Shown piece after piece: positions 10,204-22,140 of a stretch of DNA of 64,000 nucleotides. Origin of the DNA: Smallanthus sonchifolius (taxonomy: Eukaryota > Streptophyta > Magnoliopsida > Asterales > Asteraceae). The notes beneath the pieces were generated by a model. That model was given only the letters and a program-made list of their open reading frames with translations. It searched no databases and was not told the origin of the DNA. Position 1 is the first letter of the stretch; each line of letters starts with the position of its first letter. The stretch lies in contig CM042018.1 of the NCBI GenBank assembly GCA_023525975.1, positions 104,648,001 to 104,712,000 on the forward strand, read 5' to 3'. The translations under genes were made by a program, and so were the position numbers.

Positions 10204-11715
10204 ATGACAGAGGAATTCAAAGCCTTAATGAGAAACGGTACATGGACTTTAGTACCACCGGTTCCTAATGCTAATGTTGTTGATTGTAAGTGGGTATACA
10301 GGTTGAAACATGATGAAAATGGGAATATCAAACGTCACAAGGCTCGTTTAGTGGCGAAAGGTTTTAACCAACAGCTAGGAATTGATTATCATGAGACATT
10401 TAGTCCAGTGGTGAAATCCACCACGGTTCGTGTGGTTTTGTCGCTTGCCGTTACAAGGCAATGGTCTCTTCGCCAATTAGACGTACAAAACGCCTTCCTT
10501 CACGGTGATCTCAAGGAAACCGTGTACTTACGCCAACCACAAGGTTTTATTGATCCACAAAAGCCAAATCACGTGTGTCTGCTTCACAAGTCCCTATATG
10601 GCCTCAAACAAGCTCCGAGGGCCTGGTTCAATCGCCTTTCGGGCGTCTTATTACAACTTGGATTTCACGGCTCCAAAACAGATCCCTCGCTGTTTATTTA
10701 TTCCCATAATGGTCACTTACTATATATGCTTGTTTATGTGGATGACATAATTCTCACCGGCAACAATTCCCGGCTCATTGACCACATTATTCACCGACTA
10801 GGCACTACTTTTGCGATCCAAGACATGGGTCGGTTGTCATACTTTCTGGGCATTGAGGTACTTTTCAAAGGCGATGACCTGCTTCTATCACAGAAGAAAT
10901 ACATCTCTGACATCATTCCGAAAGCGGGTCTCTCTCAGTCAAAACCAATTGACTCACCTATGGCTCCTAACTCTGATTTGGCACTCGGGGATAGCCCTCA
11001 ATTTGACGATCCAGTGAAATTTAGACGAACTGTTGGAGCTTTACAGTACCTAACTCTTACCAGACCTGACATAACCTTTGCAGTCAACAAGGTTTGTCAA
11101 TTTATGCACTCCCCTACAAAAAATCATTGGTCTGCGGTTAAGAGAATTCTTCGGTATCTTCAAGGGACATCTCATCTTGGCTTACTGATTCAACACAAAT
11201 CAGCTTCTGTTATTCATGCTTATACTGTTGCCCACAAACGGTCTCTCACGGCCTTCTCCGATGCAGATTGGGCAGGCTCCCTCGATGACCGTCGTTCCAC
11301 GGGGGGATATGCCATCTACCTTGGGTCCAACCTTATTTCATGGCGTGCTCGTAAACAACGCACTGTCTCTCGGTCATCTACAGAATCCGAGTACAAAGCC
11401 CTAGCAGACACTGTTGCTGAGTTAACATGGCTTGAAGCACTTCTAAAGGAGCTTCACGTATCTATGACATTGGCACCTATATTGTGGTGTGATAATCTAG
11501 GCGCCACTTATTTATCAGCCAATCCGGTATTTCATGCTCGCACAAAACACGTGGAGATTGACTTTCATTTTGTCAGAGAAAGGGTCGCTCAAAAAAAGCT
11601 CTCAATACAGTTTATCAAGACGGATGATCAAATTGCAGATGTGTTCACAAAGCCTCTATCCTCACAACGATTTATCCAACTTAGATCCAAGCTAAAGGTC
11701 GCTCCCCGGCCTTAG
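10204..11715 (+). CDS. copia reverse transcriptase and RNase H, open reading frame
   Basis: This 503-residue open frame is the C-terminal half of the polyprotein rather than a separate gene; the ATG is internal. It copies element RNA into cDNA. RT motifs in order are WVYRLKHDENG, KARLVAKGFNQ, DVQNAFLHGDL (motif A), LYGLKQAPRAWF and MLVYVDDIILTG (catalytic YVDD). RNase H follows with AFSDADWAGSLDDRRSTGGY, SWRARKQRTVSRSSTESEY and DNLGATYLSANPVFHARTKH. The TAG at 11713 is followed by the polypurine tract and 3' LTR. RT and RNase H look intact while the upstream integrase is broken. Confidence 0.93.
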   Translation: MTEEFKALMRNGTWTLVPPVPNANVVDCKWVYRLKHDENGNIKRHKARLVAKGFNQQLGIDYHETFSPVVKSTTVRVVLSLAVTRQWSLRQLDVQNAFLHGDLKETVYLRQPQGFIDPQKPNHVCLLHKSLYGLKQAPRAWFNRLSGVLLQLGFHGSKTDPSLFIYSHNGHLLYMLVYVDDIILTGNNSRLIDHIIHRLGTTFAIQDMGRLSYFLGIEVLFKGDDLLLSQKKYISDIIPKAGLSQSKPIDSPMAPNSDLALGDSPQFDDPVKFRRTVGALQYLTLTRPDITFAVNKVCQFMHSPTKNHWSAVKRILRYLQGTSHLGLLIQHKSASVIHAYTVAHKRSLTAFSDADWAGSLDDRRSTGGYAIYLGSNLISWRARKQRTVSRSSTESEYKALADTVAELTWLEALLKELHVSMTLAPILWCDNLGATYLSANPVFHARTKHVEIDFHFVRERVAQKKLSIQFIKTDDQIADVFTKPLSSQRFIQLRSKLKVAPRP

Positions 11716-11727
11716 CTTGAGGGGGAA

Positions 11728-11854
11728 TATTAGACCAAGATTTATATATTTATGTAAATGATTGTTTACTATTATTAGTTGTAATTGTCCTATATATAGG
11801 ACCTCCTCTTGTATTCATTTATTCATCAAATACAATTACACAATACCAATTATA
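11728..11854 (+). repeat. 3' LTR of copia element
   Basis: 127 bp, identical to 4357-4482 except for one extra A (ACAATTACAC versus ACATTACAC). It is followed by the target duplication CTAAC at 11855-11859. Confidence 0.93.
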
Positions 11855-11859
11855 CTAAC

Positions 11860-13135
11860 TGGCTATATCCTTAACAAAGAGCAACCGCATAAAAGGATCC
11901 TCTAATTTCCTTTTTAACGTATTAATTTTTGTATAATCTAAAGTACGTGCAAAACATTTTATATAGACTTTTTAGTAATTTATTTTTTTATTTTAGTAAA
12001 TTTACTGCTAGAATAATCTATACAAACTACATCATGTTAACGAATTCGATAAGTGTTTGATAAAGAGGGATATCAGAAATTTTGGAAAGCGAAAATAGGG
12101 GAGAAAATTTTAGCAAGCTAAAACACAACCAATAAACAACTACATACATAATAATTCTATAAACAAACACATTTATATGAACTCAAGCACTCAAACGACG
12201 AATTGATTACATGCATAATCCTTTTTTTTCTTTTCAAAAGTTGCTGTGTTAAATGAGCAGCATAATATATACTCAATAACTTCCCAACAATTATAGCTTA
12301 TTACCAAAAAGATTAGGCTTCAACCCATATAAGTAACTATCAGACAATAGCTTACACAAAAGTAAATGTAAACCAAAATTCATGACGCTTGCAAAAACGG
12401 AAGATGTTGAAAAAAAAACCCTCAGGAACAAACCTGCATATGTCATGGAGAACAGACAGCAACTAATAGCAATCAAACCTCAGGAACGAACCTGAAAAAA
12501 AAAGTAATTACAAATTAACAGTATTAGTCAAAATGTTTCATCCAGGTTAAAAAATTAAACTATAGAGTCCTCAGAATAGTTGGTTGTAGGCTGTTGTTTC
12601 ATCCAGCTATAAAAATTAAACTATACAATTAACAGCTATATTTCATCCAGGTTACAAAATTAACAAAAGAACACACATTGGCTTCAAAATCAAGCATCAA
12701 AACCTGGAAAGACACTCATACCAATCATGTAATAGCCACAATCATGATGTTAATTCAAAGGACAACCACCAAAATTAAATAAATTTTAAGAACAGGAAAG
12801 CAAATGATATACATACCAGGTAAGAGCAGGAGGAAAAATTAAGTACCACCAATTTGTCAAAACCAACCTGCACAAAACAAAAGGCAGAGGCATACATTAC
12901 ACTAAGTGTTGATCTGTAAAATCTAATGCTTCAAGTCAAAATATAAGCTAAAAAACAATTTTAAAACAACACACAAAACTAAACACACATTCAACACATT
13001 TCAAAACCCTAAAACATAAGTGCAGATTATATGAGGCAGTAGAGTGGAGATTAGATGAGTGAGCAGAAACACAACATCATAGAAGCTAACCATCCATCAA
13101 AACAACACAAGAAACTAAACATAAAGCCAGCCCAT
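11860..13135. other. AT-rich non-coding stretch
   Basis: No gene or typed element can be supported here. There are short local repeats of TTTCATCCAGG/CTATAAAAATTAAACTA around 12535-12665. CTAACCATCCATCAAAACAACA at 13087-13108 recurs in nearly the same form at 15608-15628. Confidence 0.6.
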
Positions 13136-13596
13136 TGATGTGTGCTATTTTATATATATATTTTATGCAATTTTGACATCCGTTTTAAGCATTTTATTAA
13201 TAAATTCACGTGAACTGATGCTTAATTAATTTATATATAAATTTTGTAGGCTTTAAATGAAAATGAGCTTAAAAGAATTTGGAGATGCGGTATAACTCTT
13301 TGGCATTGGAGAAGTAGAGGGACTACAACAAGTTTGGATCAATAATTAAATAATTGGGATGCAAGTTATGAGAAAAGAATGGATTGCAATAAAGGATTAT
13401 ATGGGCTAAACAAAATTACATGGAAATCAAATGGGCGAGTTTTTAACCAAATTAGTATGATTGAAAAAAGTATTTACTAAATATGTGTTGTTTTAAAAAA
13501 ATTTATCAAATAGGTGTAATTGAAAACATTATTTACCAAATGAGTGTGGTTTCAACTCACCCCTATTTATTTTTAAAAATATTTATCAAATAGGTG

Positions 13597-13842
13597 GGTT
13601 GTGTAGGTTTTTTTTTTTTTTTTTTTTTTTGGGGGGGAGGGGGGGTTTAGGCTTTTCGGGGTAGGGTTGAAGGGGGGTTTAGGTTTTTGGGGGTGCGGGT
13701 GGAAGGGGGTTTAGGTTTTTGGGTCCGGGTTAGGGTTCGATGAGACAGTTTCAACGCCACTTGAATGAGCTCAATCGGAGTTCGTTTGACCCACTTCTTA
13801 GGATTTCTTAGCGAAAAACCACTTCTTAGTGGAACCGTCCCC
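13597..13842 (+). mobile_element. truncated TA-flanked MITE, related to 63411-63941
   Basis: This matches the right half of the MITE at 63411-63941: a G-rich block with TTTAGGTTTTTGGG repeats, then GGGTTCGATGAGAC, GAGTTCGTTTGACCCAC and TTAGTGGAACCGTCC. The left inverted repeat is missing and a run of more than 20 T replaces it. The right end abuts a (TA)n tract at 13843-13858. Confidence 0.7.
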
Positions 13843-13858
13843 TATATATATATATATA

Positions 13859-14178
13859 GGGAAGAGTTCAAATACTAACCAACTTTTTATGTGATAACCA
13901 TGCTAACCACTATCAAACAATCACATAATTTATAAATTACTTTTTCTTTTAATTCTTAAAAGAGTATTTAAGTATCGTGAACATATATCTTGAACATAAA
14001 TACAGAAATGATGAGTCTTACATATACGTACCAAATAATGTTACATATACGTGACACATAGTGTTTACGTATGTGTAATACTAACAAAATGATAATTGTT
14101 ACATATACGTAACACTATGTTTGATAGTAGTTATCATGGTTATCACATAAATATTGGTTAGCATTTGAACCTCACCCT
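13859..14178. mobile_element. MITE with ~65-bp inverted repeats in (TA)n
   Basis: The left end GGGAAGAGTTCAAATACTAA and the right end (reverse complement GGGTGAGGTTCAAATGCTAA) begin inverted repeats of about 65 bp. These run through TATGTGATAACCATG and ACTATCAAACA. Both ends are embedded in (TA)n tracts at 13843-13858 and 14179-14198, so the duplicated target is probably TA. Confidence 0.8.
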
Positions 14179-15609
14179 ATATATATATATATATATATTT
14201 GAGAAGCTTATGGCAGAATGGTGAAAAAAAGATGCTAGGGGTCACGGCAAATTTTGAGGGTGTTTTGTGCACGCATCAAGAGAAAAAAGTGGGTTACGGC
14301 AATTGGAGTTGAGGGATATACGGCAAGAAGCAATTTGGACGGCAAATTGGAATTGTGGTTATGTGCGTGGAAGAAAGAAAAGAGAATTCGAAGAAACAGA
14401 TTAGAAGCACTCAAGCACACACCTCTATTATTACGGTTGGAATTCTATCAAAGCAAGCGCACACACACGTGAGAATTTATTCAAGCAGGCAAGTAGGTAG
14501 GTCAATTAATTAAGCTAGCAGGCAGGCATATGAATTAATTTAAGCTAGCAGACAGCTTAATTATTTTCTGTTTTTACAACGAACGGTATTATTAACTTTT
14601 TGGGTACTGTTTTTCTCATGTTTGGCTAAACTTGTTAACCTACCTAGGTGACGATGAATAATTGTGCTTGATCGACTTTCTTCTGGTTTTGGTTACTATT
14701 TGATGGATTAATATTTGAGTAAAAAATCTGTTTACAATTGGTTTGATGTGCATGCATATTTGGATCTGATTTATGATTAATTATTGTTCCATATGTGTCT
14801 TTGTGAATGTCTTTCATGTATAGATGCATATTAGGTTGCTTACTGTGTGTTTGTGACTAGTTTATGGTTTTTGATCGATCGAATCTATAGGAACGATAGA
14901 TGAGAGTTTAGAGGGTTTAAGTATTCTACTTACTTCAATAGCTGAGAGGTGCGAAGTAGTCGAGTTGTCTTTGGTATTAGGTTTTTAGGTGTAAAGACTA
15001 TGAGAGGAGGTTTCCCTAGAATCCCTAGTGTTATTTGTTATCCCGTGTCTTATCGAGCATTTACAGGTTACTCGTTGCAGTCTAGGGTGTATTGAGAGAG
15101 GGAGACTGAGAGGTAAACTATCTTGTGAGTACTTAAGTATTGTGGAAATAGCTGAGAGGTGAACCACTAACCAGTGCACTTTACACTCCCCTTAGGGTTT
15201 CCTTTTAGGTCACACCCGGAGAATGATCATGGATCCATTAGGTTGTCTGAGGGTGTAGTATTTTAAGATTCTGATTCCATCAGAGTTTCCATTACCAAGA
15301 GAGAGTCGTGATTCACATTTAGGATTCTAAACCTGGGTAGTGTTTCCCAATCCTTGACTTCATCTAAGTGTCTTAAGCGTTGTGTGATAGTTAGAAGTCG
15401 TTAGTTCTTTTTAGTTTGTTAGATTTAGAATCACAACACAAAACCCCCCAATATAAATCAGTTAGTTAGTTGAGTCAGAGTCTAGTTAGTTGTCACTAGT
15501 GTCTCGTGGGTTCGATGTCCGGACTTCCATTAGGCTTTACTGCACTCGATAGGTACACTTGCCTGTCATTGTGGTCTAGTATTTAGAATCGTCTAGAGTT
15601 TACAAGAGC

Positions 15610-17334
15610 CAACCATCCATCAAAACAACAAACAGAGAAAAAAAACAAATGAAGAAACCTACCAAAGAGGGACGGAGAGAAAGATCTTTCATAAGAAGAA
15701 GAGCAGATAAACTAAAGATATGGCTGGCAGTAACAAAAGTGAGGTAAAAAAAGTAAGGGTAAGGCCAGTCACTATTCACACATTACCCTAAAACCTAACC
15801 AGCCACGTGTAGCCTGCCCATCCACAATTTAAAAGTCTGATTTCTAAAAGAAAACATAATCCGGCATGAATTCAAAAACTACAAATACGGTATATATATA
15901 CATAACTCTAAATTCATCCTCAAACATAATATCCAAATTAAACCCTAAAATAACAGCCATGAATCTTAAAATCAAACATACAGTGTGTGTATATATAACT
16001 CTAAATTCAACCCCTCATCTTAAGAACAACATAACACTACTTTCATCATATATAAATAAATCTAAACCATAAACATAAAGAATACCTAATCGAAGGCTAA
16101 AACCACATCAATTGCTGGCCAATTGTTACGTGCCTCTGAATATAAATGATTAAAGGAATCCCAACTTCATCAATTGCAAATATGGGTGTCGTCTTCATCG
16201 ATTGGGGAAGAAATCGTTGGAGTAGATGGTGTGCAGGCGATGGAGATCGCTGATGATAGAAGATGAAGGTGGAGACCGAAGAGAAGCCCCCTCAATAGAC
16301 TTTCAAGGAAAGGAGTTCCGCCCTCATCGACTGGGGAAGAAGCAGATGGAGGGCAAGGGATTGAAATCACGATGAGAGATGGTAAAAAAAAAAAAAAAAA
16401 AAGCAACGTAAGCGTTTAAATAAGAGCAGGGGAACCGGTGGAAAAAAAGAAAAAAAAAATTAAAAGAAAAAGCAAAAACACCACAAGCCTTAAACCCGGG
16501 ACAATCTATCAAATAACTGAGACTCTTCCCTTTTATCTCATAGTTCATGTTGTTATCATGGTTTGCAAACCATTTTCTTTTATTGTTGCAGTTGTAAATT
16601 GTAAATATTTATTTTTACAAATAATTGTAAATAGATGATGTTTTGGTATAGCTAAAATTGGTTTAATATACAAATCTTATCATCCAGTGAACGAGGACCA
16701 AAAGTTTATTTTTTAAAAGATAGAAAACCATAATATGTAAATATCACATTAACTATTCGAATAATTTTTTCTAATAGATTTTATAAAACTAGTTATATTT
16801 TATACATTAAAGTCGTATTATTTTGGTTTTGGCCCAGGTTGCTCTCTATATTCTGTTCTTGAGTGGTGACAGCGGAGATAGGTCTAGGCACCGGGGTCAA
16901 CCGACTCTATTCGATTTCAAATTTTTAATAGCTGTATATTACGTAAATGTCGAGCGATCTCAGTCTTTTTTCGAGGTCGACCTCATTGGTTCCGGGATTT
17001 TTCGCTCAATAGTGTTAATTTATACGTATTTGACGAAAATTTTATAGTTCCGGCCCCCGTGATAGGAAAAAAAAAATCCCGGGCCCCCATGCGTTTTTTT
17101 CAAGCTTCGCAAGCCTATAGCCTCATACCCATTGCTCATTGGTGATTTGATCCATAATCTATTAAGCCATTAACTCAACTAGTTAATTAGTATTAAACCC
17201 ATTAAAGCATGTGAAATTGTGAATACGGACTTGCGTAACCGGATGTGTGATGAATATATGGACGTTTATTGCATTTGTTATATTAAAAAAGTGTTCTTTA
17301 AAAATGTTTCGGTCGAAGATGTAATCGATCGTTT
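15610..17334. other. non-coding region, no typed feature
   Basis: No gene can be supported. Around 16190-16400 two degenerate copies of a roughly 130-bp segment start with TCATCGATTGGGGAAGAA and TCATCGACTGGGGAAGAA. The remaining sequence is A/T-rich with a short GC-richer patch at 16840-17110. Confidence 0.55.
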
Positions 17335-17720
17335 TCAAACGATGAAAACATGTAGGGAACAACTATAGGATCTAATGTTTTTTGTTTATTTCTAATGCAT
17401 CGTGTTTTGACCATTTTTTTTAATGACAATGTGTTTTCATTAACGTATCGTATCTTATTATGTGACTGACCTGACCCGATCATCCGAACCGAACCGAACC
17501 GGCCCAAAAAAATCGTAGTCGGGAACTTAAAAATTTGAGTATCGAAAAAAAGCGACCCACTATAAAAAGTTCCTGATTCCGCCACCGGTGACTTCCGTCT
17601 TGTTCCTTGCTCCGTCTCGTTTGGAGCGCTAAGGTTTTGATATAAAATTAAAATGCTTTTTTTTTTTTCAAAAACGTTTTTTTTTTTCAAAATTGGTTTT
17701 TTTCTTCAAAAAATGTTTTT
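17335..17720. repeat. dispersed repeat, copy 1 (copy 2 at 21754-22140)
   Basis: This roughly 385-bp segment starts TCAAACGATGAAAACATGTA. It recurs with about 95% identity at 21754-22140 inside the 3.9-kb TG...CA element. Both copies contain GAACCGAACCGAACCGGCC and end in T-rich CTTCAAAAA runs. The left context here (GTCGAAGATG) also loosely resembles the context of copy 2, so this may be a fragment of the same repeat family. Confidence 0.8.
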
Positions 17721-18030
17721 TTTCCTTCAAAAAAACGTTTTCTTTTCCTTCAAAAAAACGTTTTCTTTAAAAATGTTGTATTGATAACGTTAAAATAAAT
17801 AACATTATAATAAGTAAAGTAATTAAAATCAATATTGTAAGTAAAACACCAAAAACAAATTAAATTACAATTATACCAAGAAAAAAAAAAGTTGCTGGGC
17901 AATTCAAAAACAAGCTTTTTTTTATCTTATATCTAAATGAAAAACAGTAAGTTATAAGTTTATTTTTGCAAAAAAAAAATCTTTAAATAAGTATTTTCAT
18001 TTTACTCAAAACACAACTCCCAAAGGGAAA

Positions 18031-20639
18031 TTACATAGAGATAGAAGGCAAACGGGCAACAAGCTGCGCCGCCAACCCTTTTTGAATAGCAAAACCAAGT
18101 CTTTTAAAAACTACATCTACAGATCTTGGGGTCATAACATTACTATGCATGACCCGCTGTACTCGGTTAAGTAACTCCACGGCCTCTGGTGCAAGGAAAC
18201 CAAAAGTGCCAAAAGCAAATGGTATAAACACGTGTTGGTTGTCAAGACACGCTTTCTCGTGTTTGGTCACTTTGCTCGAAGCAGCTTTTAGAGCAGCCTG
18301 ACTCACCGTGAAAGCACTAACTCCCAAGACCACCAGAAGGGAGACCCCTGTTAGATCTACACACGCATGTTTCCCACCTATCCACCCAAAGACCAAAATG
18401 TCAGCGGGTCTAAGTGTTGATCTTCCTTCCAATGGGTCCGTCAAGAAATTCACTGGTGCCTCTTTCTTAGTAGAAACCCCGGCACGCCTAAATATGTCAA
18501 AAAGAACATCCCTAACCAAGTCGTGTCGGTACTTGAACCCATGGAGCTCTCTATAATGAACCACATGCTCCCCATAGGAGTCTAAACACGCCTTACAGCA
18601 AACAGGGCATAACTCGTCAACCGGGTATAGTGGAATCATGAGGCGATACTTAAGGATAGTACGATACTCCACCGGCGACATATGTTGGCCTAGCCCATCT
18701 ATAGGGATCGCGAGAAGGTAATCTTGAGCATGTGGTGCTCATAGACACTCAAAAACAGCTCTTTGTCTAACGGTCATTTCAAACTGGACTTCCATTTCAC
18801 GGACGATTTTACTAAAAAGGACACTCGCCAATGCATGTTGTGCTTTAGGGGGGGCGGTGTCCTTATTAGTGAAACCGCTGAAGTCAAAGCTTGAAATCGT
18901 ATCACGAAGACAAGCCAAAGCACAATCATAATCAGAATCCATACCACATATGCCGCTGTCTCGTAAGATGTGGTCCTGTAACGCCCAAGATTGGGCCCTC
19001 GAGGCTACAAAGGCATAAGATGAAGCCTCTACAGCGGAATACAACCCCAAACCCCCAAACCTAATAGGTAGGGAAGCAAGTCTCCAAAGAAAGGACCTCC
19101 ACAAACAACTATGTCCTCAATCGCCTCACGCAATCCTTCGTCAAAGAGCAGCGCTGCCTCCTCCATGTGTACGGGTTGGCACGTCCTCAAACCAAAGAAA
19201 AGTTTGGCAATACCCATACAAGATCGAAGTAAGAGTAGCTCACTCTGCGGGTCACGAAGTTTTGGAAGAAGACGCATCAAATTAACAGCGTTAGTAGCTC
19301 TCTTCTTAGCTAACCCACTAATAAAATTTGCATCTCTGCTGACGCCCCCCCCCCCCCCCAAGAAGTTTTACCCCGGATAACGGCCTCCCAATGTCCACAG
19401 GGAATAAACCATCATGAAACTTGCTACCATCACATGAAGGCCAAAATAACTCAGTTTTCTTAATATTCAATTCAACACCCAAGGTAGGACCCACCACCTT
19501 AATAATGTCTAACACTCTAGCCACCTCTTCTGAATTTCCAATGACAGTCCCATCATCAAGATACCAAGCATGAAGAAGAAGCTTGCAATTGTCTCTAATT
19601 TGATGCACAAGGGGGTGCAAAACAAGAGCGAAAAGAAGTGGTCCCAATGGGTCTCCTTGTTGAACCCCGGTGGTGGACCAAATGTACTCGTCTCTAAGAT
19701 ACAATCTAGCTGGTTGCCCATATAGGAATTCTACGCACAAAGAAATAGACGGGCACCTCATCCGGACCTCGCGAAGTAAGGCTGATCTATCCACCAGATT
19801 AAATGCATTAGAAAAATCTACTGTAAGCATGGCCAGAGACCCATCCGTGTGACGTTCATTCAATACCCGGTTGACGCTATGTAATATGGCCTCGGCGCCA
19901 CCCGACACACCAACCCCAAACTGATAATCATTAAGGTACTTGGCCATCTCTTTACCGACACCCTTCATAGCAACCTTAGACACCAACCGCTTCCATATAG
20001 TACCCACTGCAATAGGTCGGATCCTGTTGTCGGGTTTTAAGAGCGGTGTAAGAGGAGCAGACGCAACAAAACCTGATAAACTCGATGGGCATCTCCCCCT
20101 AACCACAAATTGACCACTGCGGTGATAGTAGTTAAAAGATCAGTGACAACTGTTGACCCGTCTCCACATAAAGCATCCAAAATGTGTTGTGCTCGCAAGC
20201 CGTCTTTCCCACACGAAGTTCCCTTAGGAAACGATTTAATGCAACCAAGGACACTATCAACCTCAGCAACAAGAGGAGGCTCGGAGTATATTCCACTTGG
20301 CATAGATGGAGGTTGCCTGTGCGGATGTTTAGCCTCTAAAGCTTGTGTGGTATCGCCATTGTATGGAGCAACACCAGACGAGCATAACACCTTCACTGCC
20401 GCTGTAAAATGGCCATCTGCAACCTTACGAAGACACTGCCTGATGTTGGTATTGCCCACAGCTCCCTCCTTATGATTATCAATGCCTCCTGGGCCAAAAG
20501 ATTCCAAACTAGAACTGTTAAATATATTTTTAACTAACATGGCAATACCATCCTTTTTCCCCCAAGTGGCTAAAGAACTCAGGATTGAACGTTGTTGCAA
20601 GGCCCTCCTATTCCCAGACCTGCTTGTGGATGTAATCAA
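18031..20639 (-). pseudogene. non-LTR-type reverse transcriptase with C-terminal RLE-like domain, broken
   Basis: Reading from 20639 leftward, an N-terminal region SGNRRALQQRS...SFPKGTSCGKDGL leads into an RT core. The core has LTPLLKPDNRIRPIAVGT, DFSNAFNLVDR (motif A), GVQQGDPLGPLLFAL (motif B) and AWYLDDGT (catalytic YLDD). The C-terminus (18031-18681) has CPVCCKAC...YGEHVVHY, which looks like a zinc finger whose last ligand is Tyr. It then has RPADILVFGW...KHACVDLTGVS, which fits a PD-(D/E)XK restriction-like endonuclease. Breaks are a frameshift near 20040-20106, one at a 15-C run (19345-19359), one near 19085, and TGA at 18741-18739. No target duplication or tail was found, and the 5' side stops abruptly at the MITE at 20641. 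I recall similar proteins in Asteraceae, but I cannot name a clade. Confidence 0.8.
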
Positions 20640-21194
20640 AAGAGTTAATTACAGAGATAGACATGTGGTTTGTGGATGTAACACCCCATTTTCATTGGTT
20701 TAATAATATTAATATGAGGTTAATAAAGTTGGGTGTTGAAAATGATTTATGGAAATCTTGGAGGGGGTATGAAGTATTTTAGCAAAGTTGGTAATTACCC
20801 TAAATGGGGAGAGGAGGAGAGGGGGTCTCGCTTCAGCCTCCATATCATTTCCTTCTTTATTTCCAAGTTAGAGAGAGAAAGTGATAGAGAGAAACCGGGT
20901 TGAGCTTGAAACCATCATTCTCGGGTGATATCTAAGTCAAGGTTCACGACTTCACGTTGGTTTAACATCAAGGACTAAAAGTGCATGTTAGTTGCTCAGA
21001 AGGATCGAGCATGTTTTAGCTTGGTTTTGTTTCCATGAGAAAAAGGTAAGAACTTTATGTAAAAGTTCATGTTTTTATGTAGGGTTTTGCATGGAATCAT
21101 GTTGTATGATGTTTTTGAAGAATTTCATGGAGTAAAGTTTTTTTTTCAGATTTGCAAAGTATAGCCGCCATTACATGGAAATTTAAGGTTTCTT

Positions 21195-21758
21195 TGATGA
21201 AGAAGAAGAAAAACGTTCATTTCAGCTCGAAACTTTCGACGAAAAGTTCAAAGTTTCGAAGGAAAGTTAAAGTTTCGATGGAAAGTTAAAGTTTCGATGG
21301 AAAGTTCAACTTTCGATAGAAATCTCAAAGTTTTGATGGAAATTTCAACTTTCAATGGCAAGTTCAGACTTTCTACTGAATGTTTCCATGGAAAGTTCAG
21401 ACTTTCTACTGAATGTTTCCATGGCAAGTTCAGACTTTCTACTGAATGTTTCCATGGAAAGTTTAAACTTTCTACTGAATGTTTCAATAGAAACTTTTCT
21501 AAACTTTCGACCTATACGGAAGTTTATCCTATTTTCACATGTGAACTTTGTTGGGAATCTATCATGTGTATGGTTTTTCAAATCTTTAGCAACAGAAGCA
21601 AAAACACATGATCTTTAAAACATTTAAAGATTCCCACCATGGATCCAATTGTAAAATAATGAAACCGAAAACAAAACAACCATAATGGGTTTAGGATTAC
21701 AACCTTTGCAAAGAAGTGGTTGCTTAAACACTCGAAGATGGTGGATGAAGAGATCAAA
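21195..21758. repeat. duplicated block A with TTTCGATGGAAAG minisatellite
   Basis: Block A is about 90-95% identical to block B at 22141-22688. It begins GATGAAGAAGAAGAAAAACG. Several short units of GTTTCGATGGAAAGTT follow. Then come about four 33-bp units containing GACTTTCTACTGAATGTTTC (21362-21487). The open frames across this region on both strands arise from a repeat period divisible by three. Confidence 0.85.
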
Positions 21759-22140
21759 CGATGAAAACATGTAGGGAACAACTATAGGATCTAATGTTTT
21801 TTGTTTATTTCTAATGACATCGTGTTTTTACCATTTGTTTTTTAATGACGATGTGTTTTCATTAACGTATTGTATCTTATTATGTGACTGACCCGACCCG
21901 ATCATCCGAACCGAACCGAACCGGCCCAAAAAAATCGTAGTCGGGAACTTAGAAATTTTAGTATCGAAAAAAAGCGACCCCACTGTAAAAAGTTCCTGAT
22001 TCCACCACCAGTGACTTCCGTCTTGTTCCTTGCTCCATCTCGTTTGGAGCGCTGAGGTTTTGATATAAAATTAAAATGTTTTTTTTTCAAAAACGTTTTT
22101 TTTTTCAAAATTGGTTTTTTCTTCAAAAAAATGTTTTTTT

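Larger units (their letters stand above)
4357..11854 (+). mobile_element. Ty1/copia LTR retrotransposon (Ale/Retrofit-like) with non-canonical TA...TA ends
   Basis: The element is flanked by CTAAC on both sides. It has short LTRs (126 and 127 bp) that differ by a single 1-bp indel. The primer-binding site TGGTATCACAGC (4483-4494) matches initiator-Met tRNA apart from one base. A polypurine tract, GAGGGGGAA, precedes the 3' LTR. The order gag, protease, integrase, RT, RNase H is that of copia. The LTRs start TATTAG and end AATTATA instead of TG...CA. A second LTR element (5286-7995) sits inside gag; without it this copy is about 4.8 kb. Integrase is broken by frameshifts, so the copy is non-autonomous although young. 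The lineage assignment comes from RT wording and LTR length and is inference. Confidence 0.93.
13136..15609 (+). repeat. LTR-like relic (possible solo LTR) containing MITEs
   Basis: The block opens TGATGTGTGCTATTTTATA and ends near GTCTAGAGTTTACA, a TG...CA frame. The last kilobase (14880-15600) has the plain, moderately GC-containing texture of an LTR 3' part. The stretch around 15510 (GGGTTCGATGTCCGGACTTCC followed by CACTCGATAGGTACACTTGCC) resembles, from memory, sequence found near Ty3/gypsy LTR ends. A near-identical stretch of about 20 bp (AACCATCCATCAAAACAACA) flanks it at 13089 and 15609. No 5-bp target duplication is clear, so the assignment is tentative. Confidence 0.35.

Noticed and set aside
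21248..21618. overlapping repetitive ORFs on both strands
   Set aside because: They arise from 33-bp units (a multiple of three) and change frame freely. There is no domain or conserved start.
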